A stretch of DNA of 5,494 nucleotides from 20CM-4-69-16 sp035637455 (lineage in GTDB: Bacteria > Gemmatimonadota > Gemmatimonadetes > Gemmatimonadales > GWC2-71-9). The position numbers were made by a program, and so were the translations under genes. This document shows, in pieces, positions 1-5,494 of the stretch. The stretch covers positions 1-5,494 of the forward strand of contig DASPXE010000045.1 of assembly GCA_035637455.1 (NCBI GenBank). Direction: 5' to 3'. Within the stretch, counting starts at the first letter, position 1. Each line of letters starts with the position of its first letter. The notes beneath the pieces were generated by a model. The model was not told where the DNA came from. It saw only the letters and a program-made list of their open reading frames with translations, and did no database searches.

Positions 1-1721
1 CCGGCGTTGTACAAATCCTGCCAGAGCGGCAGCGTCTCGCCGTGAGCGCCCTCGTTGCCAGAGCTGAAGAGCGGGTGGTGCAAGTAGGCGAGCGTGCAGC
101 GCTTCGTGCTCTTGGCAAGATCCGCGCGCAGCCACACCTCCTGCGGCGAGCCCACGTTCATCGTGATGTTGCTGTTCAGCGCCACGACGTGCCAGTCGCC
201 GAGGTCGTAGCTGTAATAGCCCTTGCCGGACGCGCCAGCGGCCGAGCCGAAGTAATTGAAATAGCCGCTCGCGTTCGTCGTGATATAGTCGTGGTTGCCG
301 GGCACCGGCTTGGTGCGGGCCTTGAACCGGCCCCAGGTCGGGGTGTAGCAGTTCTTGTAGTCGGCGCTCGTGCCGTCCGGGTAGGCGTTGTCGCCCACGG
401 CCATCACGGTGCCTGGGATGGTGTCCATCAGGTTCGCGGTGAGGGAATCCCCGTTCTTGGTACAGTCGGCGATGTCCCCGGCGCCGACCAACACGCTGGG
501 CGCGACCACGTGCACGGCCACGGTGTCCGCATCCGACCCGCCGCCGCTGTTGGTCACCGTGACGCGCACACTGTACAAACCCAGCGCCGTGTAGGCGTGG
601 GTGGCGCTGATCGGCGTCGCCTGGCTCGCGGCGCTGCCGGTGGTCGTGGTGCCGTCGCCCCAGCCGATCGTGTATGCCCATGGGGCATCGTTCGGGTCGG
701 GGTCGGTGAAGTTGACCGCGAGCTGAATCGTGTCTTGCGGATTGGTGGTGAGATCGGGGCCGGCGCTCACCACCGGCAGCGCGCCGTGGCAGCTCCCGGA
801 GCCGGCGTCGGTGAACGTCTTGCCTGCGATCGGCACGAACTGCCAGGCGTAGCTTCCGTCGTCGAGCGTCAGTTTCAAGACGCCGGGGGTGCCGCTGTTC
901 CTCACCTGGCTGTTGGGCCGGACGGTGCCGAACGCCCCAGTCTCTGCGCCCCCCGTGCCCACGACGAACTCCCGGATGCCCTGCGCCGTGTCGGCGACGC
1001 CGGCCGGCGTCTGGGGCGCGAACCGCTCGTAGAACGCGTAGTGCGCGTTCACCACCACATCCACGCCGGCGGCATACAGCACGTCCCACAGCGGGCGGAT
1101 GTTCGCGTTAGGTGCATCCTTCGAGTCGAACAGCGGGTGGTGCCAGTAGGCAAGGGTGCAGCGCGCCGGGTGAGCGGCCAGGTCGGCCTTCAGCCACTGC
1201 ACCTGAGGTGAGGTGGCCGTGGTGGGGACCAGGCTGCTGCTGCCGCTGTTCAGCACGATGATATGCCAGGTCCCGAGGTCGTAGCTGTAGTAGCCCTGCT
1301 TCGGGTCCCCGGCCGCCGCGCCGAAGTAGCTGAAGTAGCCGGCCGCGTTGGCCGTCTTGTAATCCCGTTCACCGGGCGTCGGCTGGGTGAGCGCTTTGTG
1401 CTGTCCCCAGCTCGGACCGTAGCACTGCTGGTATTGCGTGAGCGTGCCGTTGTCGTACGCGGCGTCGCCGGCGGCGAACACGGTGCCCGGGATATTGTCG
1501 AGCAGGGCCGCCGTCGCCGCCGCGCCGGTCACGCCGCACTTGGCGATGTTGCCCGCGCCGACCAGCGTCGCGGGGCCGGGCGACGTGGACAGGCTGGGTG
1601 GCGGCGGCGTCGCGCGCTCCGGCGGCGGCTTGGGGGCCTGGCTGTCGCGGCAGGTGTTGAGCACGACACAGGCCGTGAGCACGGCGATGGCGCACAGGGA
1701 CCCGGGGCGCAGCAGGGTCAT
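1..1721 (-). CDS. Exported metallophosphoesterase with duplicated domain and PKD domain (partial, C-terminus off left edge)
   Basis: The frame is open from an ATG at 1719-1721 to the left edge, giving 573 visible residues with no stop. Residues 1-24 form a signal peptide with a possible lipobox (L15-T16-A17-C18), followed by a proline-rich linker (about 28-50), so the product is exported and perhaps lipid-anchored. Domain 1 (about 52-312) and domain 2 (410 to the edge) are copies of one calcineurin-like phosphoesterase domain of the purple acid phosphatase-like type. A PKD domain lies between them (about 317-406; WGDG at 354-357, then an HAYTALGLYSVRV strand). Domain 2 shows intact motifs: GD (D416), GDNAY (D444, Y447), GNHD (N476, H477) and HHP (H548). 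Domain 1 has GN (N58), GDAAY, GERD (E118, R119), a retained HHP (H194) and NAHYAFYER where GHDH-type residues are usual (A229 for the last His), so it is probably inactive. The substrate is unknown; a phosphomonoester or phosphodiester is likely. The gene is separated from the upstream operon by 178 bp. Family assignment is firm, function is not. Confidence 0.88.
   Translation of the reverse strand, partial: MTLLRPGSLCAIAVLTACVVLNTCRDSQAPKPPPERATPPPPSLSTSPGPATLVGAGNIAKCGVTGAAATAALLDNIPGTVFAAGDAAYDNGTLTQYQQCYGPSWGQHKALTQPTPGERDYKTANAAGYFSYFGAAAGDPKQGYYSYDLGTWHIIVLNSGSSSLVPTTATSPQVQWLKADLAAHPARCTLAYWHHPLFDSKDAPNANIRPLWDVLYAAGVDVVVNAHYAFYERFAPQTPAGVADTAQGIREFVVGTGGAETGAFGTVRPNSQVRNSGTPGVLKLTLDDGSYAWQFVPIAGKTFTDAGSGSCHGALPVVSAGPDLTTNPQDTIQLAVNFTDPDPNDAPWAYTIGWGDGTTTTGSAASQATPISATHAYTALGLYSVRVTVTNSGGGSDADTVAVHVVAPSVLVGAGDIADCTKNGDSLTANLMDTIPGTVMAVGDNAYPDGTSADYKNCYTPTWGRFKARTKPVPGNHDYITTNASGYFNYFGSAAGASGKGYYSYDLGDWHVVALNSNITMNVGSPQEVWLRADLAKSTKRCTLAYLHHPLFSSGNEGAHGETLPLWQDLYNA
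3..494 (-). repeat. Domain-level direct repeat, copy 2 (phosphoesterase domain, active-type motifs)
   Basis: This stretch encodes residues 410-573 of the phosphoesterase and is a diverged direct copy of 1068-1568. The two align with a constant offset of 358 residues through the first three motifs. The block from residue 486 to 517 matches 128 to 159 at 22 of 32 positions by eye. The repeat probably continues past the left edge. Confidence 0.85.
1068..1568 (-). repeat. Domain-level direct repeat, copy 1 (phosphoesterase domain, degenerate motifs)
   Basis: This stretch encodes residues 52-218 of the phosphoesterase and pairs with 3-494. It shares the flanking framework (VGAG, GYF.YFG, GYYSYDLG, RCTLAY.HHPLF) but has changed residues at the metal-binding and catalytic positions. 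Framework conservation with motif loss points to an old intragenic duplication followed by relaxed or redirected selection on this copy. Confidence 0.85.
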
Positions 1722-1899
1722 GGCGTGGGGCCTCGGGTCAGTAGTCGCGCACGAACGGCACTGCACCGGGTCCTACGCAGGTTGCGTGCGCGTTACCGGA
1801 TGAAGCGAATCCTTTTGATCACATGGTGTTACTGGTTGAGCGCGGGCGATGCAGAGGGGAAATTCGTGGCACCCCGCTTACAGCTGCGCGGCTACGTCG
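1722..1899 (-). other. Intergenic region between the sulfolactate-type operon and the phosphoesterase gene
   Basis: This 178-bp gap follows the TAA stop at 1900-1902 and precedes the phosphoesterase ATG. It includes the most AT-rich patch nearby (about 1803-1835), where a promoter for the phosphoesterase gene could sit, but I see no convincing -35/-10 pair. The only clean small inverted repeat is ACGCA-GGT-TGCGT at 1775-1787; it has no T-tract and is not a persuasive terminator. No small gene is evident. Confidence 0.4.
1731..1734 (-). promoter_or_regulatory. Likely ribosome binding site of the phosphoesterase gene
   Basis: The minus strand reads GAGG here, 9 nt before the ATG at 1721. It supports that ATG, which also places a signal peptide directly at the N-terminus. 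Confidence 0.5.
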
Positions 1900-3951
1900 T
1901 TACGCCGGCGCCAAGGACTGTGGGATGGGAACCCGGCGCCTCGATCCGGGCGGCGCGGCGCGGGCCAGTTCCAGCAGCTCGAACCCGAACTGGCCGGGAG
2001 TGAGGTACCAGGGTGAAACGGGAATCCGTGGCAGATGCAGCGGGTCCGTCCCCGGCGTGACCACCCCACCGTAAGCGGAGAGGCAGCAAGCGAAGCCGAC
2101 CGGTCGCAACAGTGTCCGGTAGGCGTCCGGCATCTGATCGCGCCCGCCGTACGGGTAGCTGAAATAGCGGACTGGGGTGCGGAGCGCCTGTTCGAGACGC
2201 CGTTTCGAATCTGTGATCTCACGCAGCGCGTCCGCAGCGGTGAGCCGGCCGAGATCGACGTGGTGCACGGTGTGCGAGCCGATCTCGAAGCCGCGCGCCG
2301 CCAGGAGGCCGAGCTGCTCCCAGCTGAGCCATTCCAGCTCGGTGCGACCGGCGGTACTCCAGGGCGGCGCTGTGCGCGAGCCGACAAGCCCGGTGACTAC
2401 GAAAAAGCACGCCGGCAGCCCACGGTGTGCCAGCTCGATCGCCGCCACGTCGTAGTTGTCGCGGTACCCGTCGTCGAAGGTGATTACGAGGCAGCGGCTC
2501 ACGTCCTCCCCGCGACCGAGCCGGTCGAGCAACTCCCCGAGAGAGATCACTCGGAAGTACTCGGCGAAGAAGTCGCAGTAGGCACGGAATTCCTGCGTGG
2601 TGCAGCCGGGGAGGCCGTCCTCCGAGCGCGTACCCACTCGGTGGAACACCACGATCGCGGCCTTGCGCCTGAGCAGCAGCCGGTACAAGCCGGTCCGGAA
2701 GGCAGCCGCGCCGAGCAGGCTCTTGATGCGGCGGTGGATGACACGCCCCCAGACGTCTCGCAGCCGCCCCGCGACGCCGTGGAAGGCGCGTGCACCGAGG
2801 CGCCGCACCATGTGCAGGAACGGTCCCAGGTCGTCGCGCGCGAACCAAGCGCCCTCCTCGATCCCGGCGAGGGACGCGAGCCAGCGACCGAGCGTCAGCC
2901 CGCCGCCCCGCGCCGCCTCCAGGCTCGACTCCAGATCGCGATCCTCCACGATCCACTTGCGCCGCTCGCGCAGCTTCCCGCGTGGGACAGGCTGTCCCGT
3001 GAGATCGAGATACAGGCACCGCGCCACGTCCAGGCCACGATCGTCCACGAACAACCGGAACGTCGCCCCGACGCGCGGGTTCGGGTCGAGCAGCTTGTAC
3101 AGCCCGTCCCGCGAGTCGTAGCGGTAGCCGATGTCGAGCACACCGCAGTATCCCAGGGCCCGCATGAAGTCGACGGTGAGCCGCTCGACCGTCTCGTTGC
3201 GCTCGCAGATTCCCAGACTCGTGGCCCCGGCGCGTGCGGGGTGCTGCCGCAGCTTCCTGCCGGTGAAGGCGGCGAGGCAGGCGGAGCGCCCGTCGAAATA
3301 GCCGTTGAACATCCACACGCAGTCATCGCCGCCCGGGACGTATTCCTGCAGCATCAAGTTCGGCGCGGCGGGATCCTCCCACGCGTCGTAGCGGCGGAGC
3401 AGCTCGTCCGGGTCCGACACCACCGCCACCCGCTGCCCGGTACGCCGCTCCAGGAGGGCGGGGTCGATGCCCTTGAGCACCACCGGAAACGGCAGCTGCG
3501 CCGCGAATCGCTCGACGTCGCTGCGCGATCGCGGGAACAGGACCGCAGGGGTCGGGACGCCGAACTCGGTCGCCAGTCGGTGCACCTCGCACTTGTCCGT
3601 GAGCGCGCGCACCAGGCCGGTACGCGGCCGCTGGAACAGATACCGGCCGGCGAGCTCGCTGGCGTGGCGCTCCACCAGCACCGCGCCCGGGTCGCTGGTC
3701 GGGATCAGGACCGCCCGACCGAGCCGCTCGCCCAAGACGTCGAGGAAGGTCAGCGTATCTTCCGGCGCCGCTCGGTCGACGTCCCAGACGTGGGCCTCGC
3801 GGCAATACCGCGAAGCGAAGCCGGCGGCGCAGGGGTCGCGGTCTACCGCGTACACCTGGACGCCGAGCCGCCCGAGGCTGCGCGCGATGCCCAAGCCGCC
3901 GTAGTGGAACCCCAGCACGACCACCGGGACGGACGCGTCGACGCGATTCAT
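1900..3951 (-). CDS. ATP-grasp carboxylate-amine ligase-like / polysaccharide deacetylase fusion protein
   Basis: A 683-residue protein with two enzyme domains. Residues 1 to about 380 are an ATP-grasp protein: a pre-ATP-grasp fold opening with VVLGFHYGGLGIAR, the LTDK lysine (K120), the ATP lysine in VVLKG (K160), QEYVPGG (Q202, E203) and the metal-binding LLDPNPR (D289, N291, R293). It resembles the D-aspartate ligase-like or carboxylate-amine ligase proteins of exopolysaccharide clusters, which form an acyl phosphate and pass it to an amine. Residues about 425-683 are a NodB-type (CE4) deacetylase: TFDDG (D493 base, D494 metal), HTVHH (H560, H564 metal), R595...YPYGG and PLHLPRIPV near the end. 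A basic helical linker (about 381-430) joins them. There is no signal peptide, so both domains should act in the cytoplasm. The ATG is fixed by an ATGA overlap with comB and by a GAGG site. Substrates are not known; pairing amine exposure with amide formation, using sulfolactate from the upstream enzymes, is my inference. Confidence 0.9.
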   Translation of the reverse strand: MNRVDASVPVVVLGFHYGGLGIARSLGRLGVQVYAVDRDPCAAGFASRYCREAHVWDVDRAAPEDTLTFLDVLGERLGRAVLIPTSDPGAVLVERHASELAGRYLFQRPRTGLVRALTDKCEVHRLATEFGVPTPAVLFPRSRSDVERFAAQLPFPVVLKGIDPALLERRTGQRVAVVSDPDELLRRYDAWEDPAAPNLMLQEYVPGGDDCVWMFNGYFDGRSACLAAFTGRKLRQHPARAGATSLGICERNETVERLTVDFMRALGYCGVLDIGYRYDSRDGLYKLLDPNPRVGATFRLFVDDRGLDVARCLYLDLTGQPVPRGKLRERRKWIVEDRDLESSLEAARGGGLTLGRWLASLAGIEEGAWFARDDLGPFLHMVRRLGARAFHGVAGRLRDVWGRVIHRRIKSLLGAAAFRTGLYRLLLRRKAAIVVFHRVGTRSEDGLPGCTTQEFRAYCDFFAEYFRVISLGELLDRLGRGEDVSRCLVITFDDGYRDNYDVAAIELAHRGLPACFFVVTGLVGSRTAPPWSTAGRTELEWLSWEQLGLLAARGFEIGSHTVHHVDLGRLTAADALREITDSKRRLEQALRTPVRYFSYPYGGRDQMPDAYRTLLRPVGFACCLSAYGGVVTPGTDPLHLPRIPVSPWYLTPGQFGFELLELARAAPPGSRRRVPIPQSLAPA
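3948..3951 (-). other. ATGA stop/start overlap between comB and the fusion gene
   Basis: The minus strand reads ATGA: the TGA ends comB and the ATG begins the ATP-grasp/deacetylase gene. This geometry normally means translational coupling and supports both gene boundaries. Confidence 0.85.
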
Positions 3952-4691
3952 GCGAGCGCCTCGGCCGCGGATGTGAGCGCGACGATCTCGTCCTGCTGCA
4001 GCGCGAAGACGGCGGGGAGGTCGTCGACGTGCTGGAGCACGAACTCCAAGTCCTCGCGCTGCCCCGTACGGCGCAGATAAGCGACGCTGTTGCTCCCGAG
4101 CCAGGCGTCCGAGGGGGCGGCGCACCAGTGCCGGATCACTGCTTCGGTTTCCGCGTCCGCGGGGCGATAGCCGGCGTGGCACAGCTCGCCTGCGATACGA
4201 GCACAGCAGAACTGATCTTCTTGGCGGAACTCTCCGCGGCTGGTCGCAGCGACGAGCGCGACCCGCGCGTGGCGGCGCGCCAGCCAGCGGCCCAGATGCC
4301 GGGCGTTCCGCAGGCAGGCCAGATACACCGGGCCCCACCGCTGGGCGTGGCAGAGCAGCGGCGTGCCGGAAGACGTGACCAGCACCATCGGCCGCTCGAT
4401 GTCGTGGCGCTGGGCGAGGGCGGCGGGGCTGTTGGTGAGGTGGAAGCCCGGCGGCATGCGGCCGTCCACTTCTCCCACCAGCAGCGGTCGCTCGAGGCAG
4501 GCGCCCTGCTCGAGCGCCGCGGCGACCGTCGGGGCGGGGAACACCCGGCGTCCGAGCGCCGCGGCGGTCACCGCGGTGGTCATCGTCCGGATCACGTCCA
4601 CCGCGACGATCGCGTAGCCGCCTGCGGTCTCGAAGCGATTCAGCGAGCCGCAGGAGCACGCGATCGCCACACTGCCCGCCGCATCCGTCAT
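3948..4691 (-). CDS. comB: 2-phosphosulfolactate phosphatase (ComB family)
   Basis: This 247-residue protein would hydrolyse (R)-2-phospho-3-sulfolactate to (R)-3-sulfolactate and phosphate in the cytoplasm, a Mg-dependent step known from coenzyme M synthesis. Family signatures in order are: AIVAVDVIRTMTT (D32, the conserved acidic residue in the D.(L/I)R.TTT motif), LLVGEVDG (G73, E74), PPGFHLTNSPA (81-90, the 'GF.L.NSP' motif), LVTSSGTPLL (104-113, the 'TT.NGT' motif), and SRGEFRQEDQFCCARIAG (151-168; E158, D159). Length fits the family. The ATG at 4689-4691 overlaps the comA stop as ATGA; no good Shine-Dalgarno is visible, so it may depend on coupling to comA. The frame stays open upstream, but that extension reads antisense-like low-complexity Arg/Ala and overlaps comA. 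Sitting next to a ComA homologue makes the assignment much firmer. The N-terminus (ACSCGSLNRFE) is cysteine-containing and I cannot assign a role to it. Confidence 0.87.
   Translation of the reverse strand: MTDAAGSVAIACSCGSLNRFETAGGYAIVAVDVIRTMTTAVTAAALGRRVFPAPTVAAALEQGACLERPLLVGEVDGRMPPGFHLTNSPAALAQRHDIERPMVLVTSSGTPLLCHAQRWGPVYLACLRNARHLGRWLARRHARVALVAATSRGEFRQEDQFCCARIAGELCHAGYRPADAETEAVIRHWCAAPSDAWLGSNSVAYLRRTGQREDLEFVLQHVDDLPAVFALQQDEIVALTSAAEALA
3959..3962 (-). promoter_or_regulatory. Ribosome binding site of the fusion gene, inside the end of comB
   Basis: The minus strand reads GAGG 7 nt before the ATG at 3951. Together with the ATGA overlap it decides the start over upstream in-frame start codons, which would place the N-terminus inside comB. 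Confidence 0.6.
4688..4691 (-). other. ATGA stop/start overlap between comA and comB
   Basis: The minus strand reads ATGA, with the TGA ending comA and the ATG starting comB. It matches the overlap at the next junction, so the three genes are probably co-transcribed and coupled. Confidence 0.85.
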
Positions 4692-5494
4692 CCGGCTGCG
4701 GACCACGCCAGGTCGACGGCCGGCACCTCCACGCCGGGGAGCCGCAGGCGATCCTTGTCGAATGCGTCGGCGTGCAGGCCGCGCCGGTAGATCTCGACGC
4801 GCAGCAGCTCCTCCAGCCGGACATTGCACAGCTGCACGTCGCGTCCGAAGTGGTCCAGCAGCGCGAACTGGCTCGGCTTGCTCGGCGCCTCAAACGCCAC
4901 GGCCTCGAGCCCGAACGCCACCGCGAACCGGTCCGCGAAGCCGCGGTTGAGCCGGCCCTCGGCGTCGAACAGCCCGATCGCCTGCGCGCTCTCGCGCGCC
5001 TCGATCACGAGCTGCGCGGCGCCCGCGTCGAGCCAACGCCACCCCACATCGATCAGCGCGTCGACCGTGTCCCGTCCGAACGCGCCGTCGAGCTTCTTGC
5101 CGAGCTCGTACTGGACTTCCAGGCCGCGCTCCCCGGCCATGCTCACGATCTCCAGCGGGTCGAGCTCCAGGTCGGTGAAGCCCGCCCCGCACTCGATGCG
5201 GGTCACTCCCAGGTCGTGGCACAGCTCGACGTAGGCCGGCAACCGGCCGGCCGCCGCCGCCACCTCGAACGGGCCCCCGCCGGTGACGATCGGGACCCCG
5301 TAGCGACGCGCGGCGGCGATCTTGCGGCGGACGGCAGCCTCGTCAGCGATGAGCCAGCACGCCATCGAGAGCTTGAGGCGCGACATGAGGTGACCGCTCT
5401 GGGCGAGGTGGCTCTCGAGCGTCACGGGGTCGTAGCCCGGATCGAACGGGCTCGTCGCAGGGGGGAGATCGGGGACGCCGATCAGCTTCCGGAA
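4688..5494 (-). CDS. comA: Phosphosulfolactate synthase (ComA family), partial, start off right edge
   Basis: The enzyme would add sulfite to phosphoenolpyruvate to give (R)-2-phospho-3-sulfolactate. The frame is open to the right edge (268 visible residues, starting FRKLIG); ComA proteins are usually about 250-300 residues, so little should be missing. Counting from the first visible residue, ComA landmarks are: RLKLSM (K41, matching the lysine of the usual FVKFGWG strand), TGGGPFE (71-77, matching PGGTLFE), VQYELGKK (127-134, matching the EVGKK motif), DAGAAQLVIEARESAQ (156-171, matching DAGAD.V..EGRES), IGLFD (173-177), AVAFEAPSKPSQ (198-209), VQLCNV (220-225) and YRRGLHADAF (236-245). The N-terminal third is divergent: the LDKG segment of typical ComA is replaced by SPFDPGYDPVTLESHL. 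A GTG at 5425 is the only in-frame start visible, but the reading continues plausibly upstream of it. A C-terminal tail of about 20 residues follows the core. Activity on the same substrates is inferred from family and from the ComB neighbour. Confidence 0.85.
   Translation of the reverse strand, partial: FRKLIGVPDLPPATSPFDPGYDPVTLESHLAQSGHLMSRLKLSMACWLIADEAAVRRKIAAARRYGVPIVTGGGPFEVAAAAGRLPAYVELCHDLGVTRIECGAGFTDLELDPLEIVSMAGERGLEVQYELGKKLDGAFGRDTVDALIDVGWRWLDAGAAQLVIEARESAQAIGLFDAEGRLNRGFADRFAVAFGLEAVAFEAPSKPSQFALLDHFGRDVQLCNVRLEELLRVEIYRRGLHADAFDKDRLRLPGVEVPAVDLAWSAAG

Noticed and set aside
42..1211. 389-codon plus-strand open frame
   Set aside because: It is antisense to the phosphoesterase gene and translates into Arg/Val/Ala/Gly-rich low-complexity protein without motifs.
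1775..1787. Small inverted repeat ACGCA-GGT-TGCGT as a terminator
   Set aside because: A 5-bp stem without a T-tract is expected by chance in GC-rich DNA and lies over 100 bp past the operon's stop codon.
1263..2003. 246-codon plus-strand open frame crossing the intergenic gap
   Set aside because: Most of it is antisense to the phosphoesterase N-terminus and the end of the fusion gene; no motif or ribosome binding site supports it.
2035..4080. 681-codon plus-strand open frame
   Set aside because: It is antisense to the ATP-grasp/deacetylase gene, its translation shows no recognisable domain, and its length follows from the GC-rich codon pattern of the real gene.
4692..4829. N-terminal extension of comB to 4829
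   Set aside because: The extra 46 residues lie inside comA in another frame, are low-complexity Arg/Ala/Pro, and are not part of the ComB family.
3952..4893. In-frame upstream extension of the fusion gene to 4893
   Set aside because: The added 314 residues are an alternative-frame shadow of comB and comA (Arg-rich, no domain). The ATGA overlap and GAGG site at 3959-3962 fix the start at 3951.
5423..5425. GTG as the true start of comA
   Set aside because: The reading frame stays open to the edge and the upstream residues (LPPATSPFDPGYDP) look like genuine protein, so the start most likely lies beyond the window. This is not certain.
1..5494. tRNA, rRNA, CRISPR array, insertion sequence or attachment site
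   Set aside because: No regular short repeats, transposase motifs, terminal inverted repeats or RNA gene signatures were seen on either strand.

Overview
The window is GC-rich bacterial DNA. Every gene I can support lies on the minus strand. Strong GC bias makes long spurious frames on both strands, so calls rest on recognisable protein motifs. The organism is probably a high-GC Gram-negative bacterium: there is a lipoprotein-type signal, a PKD-containing exported phosphoesterase, and genes of the exopolysaccharide-modification type. The sequence alone does not fix the phylum.

Layout in transcription order, right to left. A phosphosulfolactate synthase (ComA family) enters from the right edge with its start cut off. 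A 2-phosphosulfolactate phosphatase (ComB family) follows. Next comes a 683-residue protein fusing an ATP-grasp carboxylate-amine ligase-like domain to a NodB-type polysaccharide deacetylase domain. Both junctions are 4-bp ATGA stop/start overlaps, so the three genes form one tightly coupled operon. After a gap of 178 bp comes a separate exported metallophosphoesterase gene, cut by the left edge. It holds two tandem copies of the phosphoesterase domain around a PKD domain. Most metal-binding and catalytic motifs of the first copy are altered, while the motifs visible in the second copy are intact.

Working together (inference): ComA and ComB would turn phosphoenolpyruvate and sulfite into (R)-3-sulfolactate, which carries a carboxylate. 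The next protein has one domain that can expose an amine by N-deacetylating a sugar and one domain of a superfamily that joins carboxylates to amines with ATP. A simple reading is a pathway that makes sulfolactate and attaches it to an amino sugar, giving an anionic sulfonated glycan or glycolipid. I know of no described system with this set of parts, and this is the main candidate for a new system here. Coenzyme M synthesis is the known alternative use of ComA/ComB; the next coenzyme M gene (comC) is not found downstream in this window, but genes beyond the edges are unseen.
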